Of a stretch of 53,174 bases of DNA, positions 43,601-50,948 are shown piece after piece; the stretch's first letter is position 1, and each line of letters starts with the position of its first letter. Below the pieces are notes generated by a model. It was not told where the DNA came from and ran no database searches. It saw only the letters and a list, made by a program, of their open reading frames with translations. Made by a program: the position numbers and the translations under genes. The stretch is from contig JAJEBT010000185.1 of assembly GCA_022822405.1 (NCBI GenBank), positions 1-53,174 on the forward strand. The letters run 5' to 3'. The DNA is from Alphaproteobacteria bacterium (GTDB lineage Bacteria; Pseudomonadota; Alphaproteobacteria; MPNO01; UBA830).

Positions 43601-45940
43601 CCCTGCCGCCGCGCCCATTGCGACCGATCCGCTGAACAGGGGACGCAAGCCGATGCGCTCGCGCCCGTCGCGGAGAGAGCGCACGATCATCGTTTCGACC
43701 GGTCTTCCGCCGGGCTCGAGAACAACGGCTTCCAGGCGAACCCGCGCGGGATGCGTGTTCTTGCCGACCTCCGGGAGGGTCGCGCTCAGGGTCGCGGCGC
43801 CGTCCGGTCCGGTCCTGGTGTCGGGAAGGGTAATCCGCACCTGCTCCAGCTCGTCTTCGACGCGGCCGAACCGATATTCCGCCCAGCGGGCGAACGGCTT
43901 GGGGTCGATTTCCACGCGGGCCCGACCCTTGACGGTCAGATCCGCACCGGGGGCGCCGTAGTAGAACCTGGCCTTGATGGTGAAGGGTGCCTGGCCCCCG
44001 GCCGACAGGGTCGATGGCGCTGCGGCGTTGACCTCGATCCGCGGCGGTACGAAGTCCTGCACCTCGACGCGGGTTTGTCCGACTGTCGCCGAGCCGTCGG
44101 GAATGCCCAGGGTGAAACGCCATTCTCCCGTAATGGCGGTATCGGGAAGCGGATGATTGAGGGCCACAGCACCCGTGTGATCGCTGAGCACGGAAAAGCT
44201 CCGCGCGAGCACGCCATCGGGGCGGGTGACTTTGAGCACGAGCGGCATATCGTCGAGGGCCCGGCCCCGCTCGTTCCGCACGAGGGCGGTGAGGCGGACG
44301 GTCTCCCCTGGCCGGTAGATTCCGCGGTCGGTGTAGACATAGGCCTCCAGAGATGTCGCATGCTTGCGGCCCCCGACGCCGCGGTCCGACAGGTCGAACC
44401 CGGGGCCGGTAAGCCTGAGAAAGGTATGGTCTCCCTGTTCCGACCGCGCCTGAAGCAATACGGCCGCAAGGCCGCGCGAGCCCCGCAGGAGTCCGGGCGC
44501 GAAGGTAGCTCGACCGGCGGCGTCGGTGACAAGTTCGGCCAGCGTGTCTTCGTTGCGGGCTCTGAGGGACAGGGTCACGCCTGGGATTGGTTCGGCCGAA
44601 GAGAGCGAGCGGGCAAAGACGGACAGGCCATGGGTGCCCCGTATGGCGGTCAGGCCGATATCCGAGACGACCAGCCACTGGACAGCGTGGTCTCGATAGC
44701 GGGGGCTGCCCCGCTCATCCGTGGTCGTGGCCAGGACATAGACGCCGGGCTTGCGCTCGGGCAGGAGCTTGTCCAGCGGCACGGCCGTGATGACCTTGCG
44801 GTTTCGGATGTTGCGGACCGCGATGGAACCCTTCCAGACCTCTTCCCCAAGCGTGTTGACGATCTGGCTCAATTGTCGACCCTCCAACTCTCGGGGCAAA
44901 CGTCCGCCGCTGACGGTGTCGACCAGATTGCCTTCGGTAATACGGAGCAGCCTCAGGGGCGCTTCGTCCATGTTCACAGTGGTGATCGGAACCCCGACGC
45001 TCCCCGTTCTCGGCAGCACGTAACGGCCGGCCGAGAATCGGACGCTTGCCCGACGATCGGGTACGCGGAACGTCCGCGCGTCCTCGACAACGTCTCTACC
45101 GTGAATGTCGATCAGGCCGGCACGAAGGGTCAGTCGATACTTGGCGCCGTGTTCGAGATTGCCGATGCAAATGGTGGACTCTTGCAGCACCACCGGGTGG
45201 TCGCCGCGGTCCGGTTCGAGGGCGATATGGTCGGCCACGTGTTCGCGCTGATCGTCGCGCACCGGAGCGCTCAGTGCGATGCAGGAACTGGGTTCGTCGC
45301 GATCCCTGTCATGGCCTATCTTGACGATGCGGAAACCGTGCTTCCGGCGCAGCCGGTCCAGCCGCTCCTGCGCATCGGGATCCCCGGTTATGGACAAGCT
45401 CTCGCGGAGCGCCAGCTCGGCGCTGACATAGTTCTCTGCAGCTTTCTGAATGCGGGCGAATTCATCGAGAATCTCAGCGGCAACCGATATTTCGGTCGAA
45501 AGACGATAGGCGGCGTAGAGGTTGTAGGCGGCTTCCTTGAGAGCGTGGCCAGCCTTGCGCCGAGCCTGCCTCCGCATGCGCCAGCTACGCGCGCGATCGG
45601 TGGTGTCCGCGAAAACGGCCTCGTAGAAGCCGGTCCAGGCGGCGGCCGATTTTCGCCAGCCCGCGGAGGCATGTCCGGAGGCGTGGGTTACGAGGCCTCT
45701 CGCGGCCTCAGAAAGCGCGACGGTGTCTCGCGCCTCGATCGCCTTGCCCGCAGCGATAGCCGCGAGCGTTTCCTCCACGACGGAAGGCAATCGGGGAACC
45801 TGACGTTCCGACAGGAAGCGCTGTTCCAGTTCGGCGTGGCGATACGCCAAAGATCGGGTTTCGGCTTCTGCCCGCGGCATCCAGGCTACTAGGAACAGAA
45901 GAATCAGGATCGGCCATCGATCAAGTACAAGACGGACCAT
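40688..45940 (-). CDS. Bacterial alpha-2-macroglobulin family protein with thioester
   Basis: A 1750-residue periplasmic protease trap. A signal peptide (LDRWPILILLFLVAWMPRAEA) is followed by a helical N-terminal section, a string of MG beta domains (EAYVYTDRGIYRPGETV near 530), a bait-type region, and the thioester domain with CTEQ at Cys1310-Gln1313 in YPYGCTEQLISR. The C-terminal receptor-binding-like domain ends YVEDMYAPSIRARG. There is no lipobox Cys, so it is probably soluble in the periplasm rather than membrane-anchored like E. coli ECAM (YfhM); its size matches that family. It sits directly before pbpC, eight bases apart, and behind two small secreted-protein genes on the same strand. 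Confidence 0.95.
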   Translation of the reverse strand: MVRLVLDRWPILILLFLVAWMPRAEAETRSLAYRHAELEQRFLSERQVPRLPSVVEETLAAIAAGKAIEARDTVALSEAARGLVTHASGHASAGWRKSAAAWTGFYEAVFADTTDRARSWRMRRQARRKAGHALKEAAYNLYAAYRLSTEISVAAEILDEFARIQKAAENYVSAELALRESLSITGDPDAQERLDRLRRKHGFRIVKIGHDRDRDEPSSCIALSAPVRDDQREHVADHIALEPDRGDHPVVLQESTICIGNLEHGAKYRLTLRAGLIDIHGRDVVEDARTFRVPDRRASVRFSAGRYVLPRTGSVGVPITTVNMDEAPLRLLRITEGNLVDTVSGGRLPRELEGRQLSQIVNTLGEEVWKGSIAVRNIRNRKVITAVPLDKLLPERKPGVYVLATTTDERGSPRYRDHAVQWLVVSDIGLTAIRGTHGLSVFARSLSSAEPIPGVTLSLRARNEDTLAELVTDAAGRATFAPGLLRGSRGLAAVLLQARSEQGDHTFLRLTGPGFDLSDRGVGGRKHATSLEAYVYTDRGIYRPGETVRLTALVRNERGRALDDMPLVLKVTRPDGVLARSFSVLSDHTGAVALNHPLPDTAITGEWRFTLGIPDGSATVGQTRVEVQDFVPPRIEVNAAAPSTLSAGGQAPFTIKARFYYGAPGADLTVKGRARVEIDPKPFARWAEYRFGRVEDELEQVRITLPDTRTGPDGAATLSATLPEVGKNTHPARVRLEAVVLEPGGRPVETMIVRSLRDGRERIGLRPLFSGSVAMGAAAGFDVVLVDGDGSALGERDLAWRIYREKRESFWYMTTRGRWKHRAIVMDSTAGSGTLKTAAPGLQSAQISTQPGWGTYRLEVSDPGNPDVIPASLRFNVGWSEHPGRPDVPDRMTVRLDRKSYIAGEQATVRLEAPFDGPASVVVVTDGVEQVHRVSVVDGKAALSLPVGDWIAGAYVTATTFRPAPVGAQAGPGRAIGVAWLPVDQPERRLSVAFDLPSVARSGKSLSVPFQVTDGDGKPRQARLTVAAVDEGILRMTGFKSPDPTSLLFGKRHMAVEFRDVYGRIIDARRGRPGAIRSGGDDLGDLLGGLQPPRRTVVLYRGLMFTDGDGRGEVTLDIPAGFQGRLRLMAVAHDEEALGHGTGMVRVRDPFMADLYLPRFLAPGDKADVAIELVNAGTEAGDYFASLSASGPVAIGGDIPQTVGLAPGERTLLPLTLTATGPGSSVLKVVVSGPRDVQVQRSWTLTVRPAQPWQHEQHRIALKPDTEVHLSEALVTGLHATNLRVSVGVSNVPYDLNALLASLDRYPYGCTEQLISRALPLLYVSELEAGTGQRSFSAGLRTRIQDAIRRVLSRQRPDGGFGLWSPRDRADPWLSAYALDFLVRARDRGLEVDEAVLKRSRRYFTDVLDMRSHGGRNTEAAAYALASFVRAGAVQPGTVRQFAKSYLYDITTGLGRAQVALAAASFGLSDVANDALSSAVSSFGGRRFVTYGSKLRDMAAVAAVATRLNHDVARPATEELSRLVQNAEGTSTQEKAWMVVAAHELNRTVRKAPSTRNGSLEVDSRASFHRVVEPHELKDGGLKVRNVTDRPINLIVGVGGHPAVEEPRVSNGVTIARSVFTASGEPTSLQDLKQGDDLIVVLEGKLARAGVQRRLLVVDLLPAGLEIQTVITDGDDYPGLGEVDVPATVRLRDDRYVAAVTRKAGQTFRLAYLVRAVTPGRYRVPAAYVEDMYAPSIRARGAMAGLTIRH

Positions 45941-45979
45941 ATGGGTTCACTCCACTATCAGGTAAGGGTGTACTGGTGC

Positions 45980-46753
45980 TTACATCGGACCGTGCACCGC
46001 AACGCCAAAGCTGCCGAACCCGTCCCTACATGGCGAGCCGACCGGCGCCGGCACGATTGGCATCCAGAGCGGGAAATACTGGGTCATCCCGGACTTCGGG
46101 CCGGAATGGTATCGGCATGTTCTGCTGAGCGGGATCGGCCTCGAAACGGGCGCCTGATATACCGGAAGGCCATGGCCGAGGCCGTAAGGCTTGCCACAGC
46201 CGTATGGTGCCGCGCGCCCATTCCGCCGCCTGCAATCACGGCCGCGGTGGGCGGCGAAGCGAAGCACTGCCTGTAACGTTCTCGGCAGTCCGACGGAAGA
46301 CTTGCGACCAGGTTCTAGTCCCCAGTACCTAGCGGTTGCTTTGCCCGGTCTGACTCGGCAACGGTCCGGCCCGCTTCCGTAACGGCGCGACCCGACCGAA
46401 TAACTCCTGAGACACCTGTTGAGGTCCCGCGCCATTTTCCGGGTGTGGACGGCGCCGCTGTCATGGCGGAGATGGTCCCGCAACTGCCTCACGACATCGA
46501 CCACCGCCAATTGCCGCCCCCGACGCCATCTTCGGTCCTTGCCGGCGAAAAAACCGCGCCGCACGTTGCAGTAGTCATACGCGCGCCGGCCGTGGACGGA
46601 GCTGGCAGCCGTATAGGTCCTGAGACACTGGTGAATCCCCTTCGTGGCCGCTCGCGGCAAGGACCATGCCGGCGACACTTGTGTCGCGCACCATAGAAGC
46701 AGGACACAGGCGGAAAGCATGAAAATTCGTGGACGGGTCGGAAGCAGTGTCAT
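45980..46753 (-). CDS. Secreted Cys-repeat protein of unknown function
   Basis: A 257-residue frame with a signal peptide (RIFMLSACVLLLWCATQVSPAWS). The mature part has two similar units, HQCLRTYTAASSVHGRRAYDYC and, about 65 residues on, NRCLRSYSVGSRRYGSGPDRC, each with paired Cys and Tyr and each preceded by a basic stretch. A third, less regular Cys/Tyr/Pro-rich section follows. Disulfide-stabilised repeats in the periplasm are likely. The second half is Arg/Pro-rich and could be out of frame. It lies 39 bp upstream of the macroglobulin gene on the same strand, so a shared transcript and an envelope-stress role are inferred. No family is recognised. Confidence 0.5.
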   Translation of the reverse strand: MTLLPTRPRIFMLSACVLLLWCATQVSPAWSLPRAATKGIHQCLRTYTAASSVHGRRAYDYCNVRRGFFAGKDRRWRRGRQLAVVDVVRQLRDHLRHDSGAVHTRKMARDLNRCLRSYSVGSRRYGSGPDRCRVRPGKATARYWGLEPGRKSSVGLPRTLQAVLRFAAHRGRDCRRRNGRAAPYGCGKPYGLGHGLPVYQAPVSRPIPLSRTCRYHSGPKSGMTQYFPLWMPIVPAPVGSPCRDGFGSFGVAVHGPM

Positions 46754-46806
46754 CCCTTTTCCCCTGAGTTGGTCGGCATTCCGGCGCGACTTCCCTTGCA
46801 TTTCGG

Positions 46807-47325
46807 TCAGTGGTTGCGTCGGTGTCGACGGTCATGGCGACCGTGCCAATGGTGTCGGCGGGCAGAATGGGGGTACAGGTGCCATCCCCAGTGCATGTAC
46901 CAGCCAAGAAATTCGCCGCTGTAAGGCTCCTGGGGCGGCTTTCGGTGGCGATGGGGGTTGTGGCGGTATCCGTACCCGCCGTGGCGCCGCTGCCATCCCG
47001 CGTGGGGATGGCGCCTGTGGTGTCTGTGCCAGTGCCGGTTGGGATGCCAGTGGACGTGTTTCACTGCCGGATCGCGGGCTTGGCGTTTTGCTGCCTGCGA
47101 CGCTAGGGAGGGATGGTAATGAATACCCATCGCCGTCCAGCTCGGCTCCCTCAATCCCCCGGTGTCCATCCAGATGGACATCTTCCCCGACGGGCCGATG
47201 ACCGCGCCGAAACGGGATCCTTCGCTTACATATCCGAAGGCAATGCCGCACTCGCTGGCCTCCGCCGTCTGTATGCCGACGGCGAATAGGGCAAAGACAA
47301 GAAGCAGATTTCGCGCGCGTCTCAT
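46807..47325 (-). CDS. Secreted histidine-rich protein
   Basis: A 172-residue protein with a signal peptide (MRRARNLLLVFALFAVGIQTAEA). A short N-terminal domain (CGIAFGYVSEGSRFGAVIGP, then MSIWMDTGG) is followed by a C-terminal half in which over twenty of the last ~85 residues are His, mixed with Arg, Trp and Tyr (HVHWHPNRHWHRHHRRHPH). Such tracts bind Zn, Ni or Cu, so metal storage, buffering or sensing in the periplasm is the natural guess. It is the first gene of the minus-strand series leading to the macroglobulin and PbpC and is divergent from the PepSY-two-component operon, which may control it. Confidence 0.7.
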   Translation of the reverse strand: MRRARNLLLVFALFAVGIQTAEASECGIAFGYVSEGSRFGAVIGPSGKMSIWMDTGGLREPSWTAMGIHYHPSLASQAAKRQARDPAVKHVHWHPNRHWHRHHRRHPHAGWQRRHGGYGYRHNPHRHRKPPQEPYSGEFLGWYMHWGWHLYPHSARRHHWHGRHDRRHRRNH

Positions 47326-47719
47326 GAGAGCGAGGCTCCCGAAAACCGATAGGCGTCGAGCAGCGTAGCCGAAGCGGCTGATTTTCCCCGCGATTATGCC
47401 TCTCGTTCTTCCCTCAAGACGCCGAAATATTCCTTAAGCCGCCACACGGTGACTGTACATGAGGGCGAGTTGCGTCCCACAATGGGTCACGTCGCATCGC
47501 AATCCGCCGAGGCAGCGGGATGCGAACGAGGCCTCAGGGGAGGAAACGGGGAGACTAGGAAATAACAGGGCGAAGGACGGGTTGGGTGAATCGCATCGCC
47601 CCAGCGGCAAAGATGCGCTGGCCCGATACGACGATTTCCTTGGGGATCGGAGTAACTCTCTAGTATACACATGGCAGCAACAGCCCATGGCGGTGCTGGG
47701 CGGCCCCGGAGGCGCGGCG
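47326..47719. other. Divergent promoter region between His-rich and PepSY genes
   Basis: These 394 bases lie between divergent starts. A plus-strand frame continues from 47459 into the PepSY gene, but its N-terminal 87 residues look non-coding and the signal peptide begins only after 47720. The stretch therefore probably carries both promoters, with one candidate noted separately. Confidence 0.5.
47640..47669 (+). promoter_or_regulatory. Candidate sigma-70-type promoter for the PepSY/two-component operon
   Basis: TTGGGG at 47640-47645 and TATACA at 47664-47669 are separated by 18 bp, with the likely start codon about 50 bp downstream. The -10 match is good and the -35 match moderate. Confidence 0.35.
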
Positions 47720-47998
47720 ATGTCTTCGATGAGAGAACATCTTGGTGGATGCCTTTGGGCGATCAGGACTTGCGCCTCGGCACTCCCCATGTTCCCGATC
47801 ATCGGTTTTCTCGTCGCGAGTAATCCGGCCCCGGCATCGGCCGCGCTGTGTTCGCCCGCCGATGCCGCACAGATTGCGGTCAGCCGATTTGGCGGACGGG
47901 CGCTCTCGGTGACCGCCGACGGCGATCATCTCATCGTCCGCCTGGTGCTGCCGGACGGGCAGGTCATTGATGTAGCTGTCGAGCAGGGAAGCTGCTGA
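47720..47998 (+). CDS. Small periplasmic PepSY-like protein
   Basis: A 92-residue protein with a signal peptide (ALPMFPIIGFLVASNPAPASA) and a single PepSY-like unit: a helix CSPADAAQIAVSRFGGRALSV followed by strands DHLIVRLVLPDGQVIDVAV. PepSY-like proteins next to two-component genes are common in proteobacteria and are thought to modulate the sensor from the periplasm. GGAGG lies nine bases before the ATG at 47720; a second ATG at 47729 is possible. It stops 127 bp ahead of the response regulator in the same direction. Confidence 0.7.
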   Translation: MSSMREHLGGCLWAIRTCASALPMFPIIGFLVASNPAPASAALCSPADAAQIAVSRFGGRALSVTADGDHLIVRLVLPDGQVIDVAVEQGSC

Positions 47999-48018
47999 CC
48001 CTGCGCCCCTTCCGAAAA

Positions 48019-48129
48019 TTGAATGTCGACGGCCGGCGGGTCGACGTGGCGGATAGCACCGGGGGTCCTGCCGGCGCATTCAAAGTGTTCTCCGGAGCCA
48101 TGTGCAAGGAGGGTGGGACGGATCCATGA
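48019..48129 (+). CDS. Possible short ORF coupled to the response regulator
   Basis: A TTG at 48019 opens a 36-codon frame (NVDGRRVDVADSTGGPAGAF...) whose TGA overlaps the response regulator ATG as ATGA. The NVDGRRVDVADSTGG part reads a little like a second PepSY strand pair, so this may be a relic of a longer PepSY gene. Evidence is thin. Confidence 0.2.
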   Translation: MNVDGRRVDVADSTGGPAGAFKVFSGAMCKEGGTDP

Positions 48130-48845
48130 AGATCCTGCTGGTCGAGGACCAGGACCTCGAGCGGGAAAGAACTGCCGCCCTGCTCGAGGATAATGGCTAT
48201 ACCGTGGATGCCGCTTGCGGTCTCGACGATGCGCTCGATTTCGCGCGCGTGTACGACTATGACGCCGGTGTCGTCGACCTGCATTTGACCAGCCCGCCGA
48301 GCCGCATGGAAGGTCTTGATCTGATCGGCCAGATTCGCCGGCTGCGGCGGCGCCACTATCCGGTCCTGGTGCTCACGCTGCGCAACGATGTGGAGACCGA
48401 GGTCAAGGTGTTCGAAGGGGGCGGCAACGAGTTCATCGCCAAGCCCTATTTGCCGACGATCCTGTTGATACGTCTTCATGCGATGCTCCAGGCGACACAG
48501 CGCCGCGATCACGCTGGGGACAGCACGGTTCTCCGGCACGGCCCTATCGCGCTGGACGTCATTCGCGCCGAAGTCAGGGTCGATGACAAGCCGGTTCCCC
48601 TGCGAGCCATGGAATTCCGTCTTCTGAAATATCTCCTGATGACCGACCGCACCGTGTCGACCAACGAGATCATCGCGCATGTCTGGCCCTCCGCACGATC
48701 GGCGGATGCGAACAATGTCCACAATCTGGTCTCGACACTAAGAAAGATGCTCGATCCCGAACAGATGTACGAGCCGATACGCCATGTCCGGGAAATCAAG
48801 GGTTATCGTCTGAATGATTTTCCGCGCGAAACCGAGGCGGACTGA
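48126..48845 (+). CDS. OmpR/PhoB-family response regulator
   Basis: A 239-residue DNA-binding response regulator. The receiver domain (1-120) has the acidic pair ED at 7-8, the phospho-acceptor Asp51 in VVDLHL, the conserved Thr in LTLRND and the Lys of FIAKPYLP. The C-terminal winged helix (~140-230) contains LRAMEFRLLKYLL, VSTNEIIAHVWP and the recognition helix ANNVHNLVSTLRKML, ending IKGYRLND. AAGGAGGG lies 12 bases before the ATG, somewhat far. The following histidine kinase is the obvious partner. Likely targets are its own promoter and the divergent His-rich / macroglobulin / pbpC series, by inference from layout. Confidence 0.94.
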   Translation: MKILLVEDQDLERERTAALLEDNGYTVDAACGLDDALDFARVYDYDAGVVDLHLTSPPSRMEGLDLIGQIRRLRRRHYPVLVLTLRNDVETEVKVFEGGGNEFIAKPYLPTILLIRLHAMLQATQRRDHAGDSTVLRHGPIALDVIRAEVRVDDKPVPLRAMEFRLLKYLLMTDRTVSTNEIIAHVWPSARSADANNVHNLVSTLRKMLDPEQMYEPIRHVREIKGYRLNDFPRETEAD

Positions 48846-48931
48846 GCCGGTGGAACGGGGAACTCTCGTGCGCAGCGGAGGCGGCATGCCGATCGACGGA
48901 CAAGCCGGCCTTTCCGACTGACGGCGCGGAC

Positions 48932-50461
48932 ATGTTCGGAAAGCGCCTTCAGGATCGGATCGTCGTTGTCGCGTCGGCCGTGTTTCTGGCAGCGATCGTC
49001 GTGGCGGTGCTGCTGGTCGACCACCGGCACCAGCGCATGGTGAAGGAGAGGGCGGCGCTGGAAGCGCAAACGTTGCGCCTGCAACTGAGCACCCGGGTCC
49101 GCATCGCGCCCGTCGTGGACAGCGAAAGCGTTCGCGTCGTGGTGCCGGCGGAAACGGCAGCCGCCTTCTTCGATCCCGGACGATCGGCTTACATCACCGC
49201 CAACCAATCGCTCCTGTGGAAATCGGCCGGAGATGTGCCGGCCCCGGCGCTGCGCGCAAGCGCCGAAGAGGCGGCGCGGGAAGGGCTCGTGTTCGTCGGC
49301 AAGGACGGAGAGAAGCACGAGTACTACCGGGCAAGCCAAACCGTGCCGCACCGGCTGGTCCGGCCAATCGCTGCTGGAACAGCAAATGCGGGCGGCAATG
49401 CGACGCGCCACAGGTATTACCGTTACCCCGTGACCTATCATGTGCTGCTCGACTACGCGCCCTATCGCCGCGACATCGTGCAGTTCCGTACCGACATGGG
49501 CGTGGTCGTCCTCATCGCGATGCTGGTCCTGTTTGCCGCCACTCGCTGGGCAATCCATCACCAACTCCGGCCGTTGGCGCGGGTAACCGGCGACGTCAGC
49601 CGGCTCAGCGGAGATATCGGCGGGGCGGTGGTCCAGGAGCACCGGGACCCGGAGGAAATCCGGCTCCTTGCCCAAAGGATCAACGAATTCCTGGTCGCAC
49701 TCGACGAGACCCGCCGCTGGGAACAGGAAACCCATGGGCGGATCCGGACAGCCCTGGATACCTTGAAGGATACGATGCTTGCCGAGGAGGTCAGTCAGGG
49801 CGGCTTCATGCATTCCCTGAACCACATGCTCAACGACATTCTGCTGATGGATTTCCGAACGGTATCGGAGGAAGACAAGGCGGCGCTGCGGGAAGGCGTC
49901 GAGCAGATGCGCGACATGCTGGACAAGAGACTGAACCTCCTCCTGAGCGAGCGGATCACGGGGTCGGTCCCCATGATCGACGTTGTGCCCGCGGTCGAGC
50001 GGTTCCGGGTCCTGATGACTCGCCGCTTCGCCGACCGGAACTTTGTCATCGAGTCCGAGGACGCCGGTCTGTCCGTATGCGTGCGACCGGAGGATCTCTC
50101 AGAGATGGTCGGCAATCTACTGCGCAATGCAGGTTCCTGGTCGCGTGAAACCGTTCTGCTCGGCCTTTCCAGCGTCGGCGGCATGGCCCGAATCACGATC
50201 GAGGATGACGGTCCCGGCTTCCCCAAGGAGGATCGCGATCTCTTTCTGGTATGGGGACGCGCTTCCTGTTCGCGTTCCCAGGGGCACGGCATCGGCCTAC
50301 CCTACACTAACAGCCTTGCTCGGGGTTACGGCGGCCAGCTGCACATTAACGATAGCGCCAGGCTGGGCGGCGCAATGACCGTGCTCGACCTGCCGCTTTC
50401 CGCGCGATCGTCGGCAGAGCTCAGCACCAATCAGGCTCTGCATCCGGAATGTTCGGGATAA
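48932..50461 (+). CDS. Atypical membrane sensor histidine kinase
   Basis: A 509-residue sensor. Two membrane segments (about 10-29 and 189-207) bracket a ~160-residue periplasmic domain. A HAMP-like linker (LRPLARVTGDVSRL) and helical region follow. The phospho-acceptor area reads FMHSLNHMLNDILLMD, with His294 or His298 as candidates; the usual H-[DE]-x-x-[TN]-P box is missing. The ATPase domain is clear: N-box EMVGNLLRNAGSW, G1 IEDDGPGF and G2 GHGIGLPYT. It is presumed to phosphorylate the upstream regulator, 86 bp away. The odd H-box could mean altered phosphatase/kinase balance. Confidence 0.85.
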   Translation: MFGKRLQDRIVVVASAVFLAAIVVAVLLVDHRHQRMVKERAALEAQTLRLQLSTRVRIAPVVDSESVRVVVPAETAAAFFDPGRSAYITANQSLLWKSAGDVPAPALRASAEEAAREGLVFVGKDGEKHEYYRASQTVPHRLVRPIAAGTANAGGNATRHRYYRYPVTYHVLLDYAPYRRDIVQFRTDMGVVVLIAMLVLFAATRWAIHHQLRPLARVTGDVSRLSGDIGGAVVQEHRDPEEIRLLAQRINEFLVALDETRRWEQETHGRIRTALDTLKDTMLAEEVSQGGFMHSLNHMLNDILLMDFRTVSEEDKAALREGVEQMRDMLDKRLNLLLSERITGSVPMIDVVPAVERFRVLMTRRFADRNFVIESEDAGLSVCVRPEDLSEMVGNLLRNAGSWSRETVLLGLSSVGGMARITIEDDGPGFPKEDRDLFLVWGRASCSRSQGHGIGLPYTNSLARGYGGQLHINDSARLGGAMTVLDLPLSARSSAELSTNQALHPECSG

Positions 50462-50948
50462 GTTGCCGCAAGGAGCCGCAGGACGGTGTATCGAAACGTG
50501 GCTTCCAGAAGGTGTTGACGATACCGGGATTTTCGAAGCCGGTATCGTGGATGGCGCATTCGCGCTCGCGGGAGCAAAGCACCAGAACTGTTCTTCGACC
50601 GCCGCCGAAGCGCTCGAACGGATCCGCTGCGGCGACGAACTGGAGCACTGGCGGCATCGACCCACCTCAAACGCTTGTGTCCCGATATCGAGCACGGCGT
50701 CATACGGACCGCCGGCCTCGACGACATCGACTCGCACTCCTAGCTCACCCGGGACTTGGAGTGCATCTCCGACGGCAAGAAGATTCGCCTACACGACCTG
50801 CTGTCTTGGAACACCGTATCGGCTGAAGATCGCGAAACCGGCGCCGGATCTCGCCGGAGCGGTCGGACCGGACTCAGAACGGTCGCAGCCGGCGCAGCCA
50901 CGCCGGCATAATCCTTCGCCATGGGAAGAGACGCGAGGGTGCAGGGAA
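50462..50948. other. Convergent intergenic region with possible decayed coding sequence
   Basis: These 487 bases separate the convergent kinase and IalB-like genes. On the plus strand around 50645-50825 a frame reads HLKRLCPDIEHGVI, then LTRDLECISDGKKIRLHDLL with a stop between them, as if a gene had decayed; I cannot name its family. A 7-bp hairpin (GCCGGCG/CGCCGGC) lies at 50888-50907 without a T-tract. Confidence 0.35.

Noticed and set aside
42167..45892. 1241-codon open frame antisense to the alpha-2-macroglobulin
   Set aside because: The macroglobulin frame has a signal peptide, MG domains and the CTEQ thioester; the antisense frame is Arg/Gly/His-rich shadow sequence.
47459..47719. N-terminal extension of the PepSY protein by 87 residues
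   Set aside because: The extension lacks protein-like features and would bury the signal peptide; a GGAGG site supports the start at 47720.
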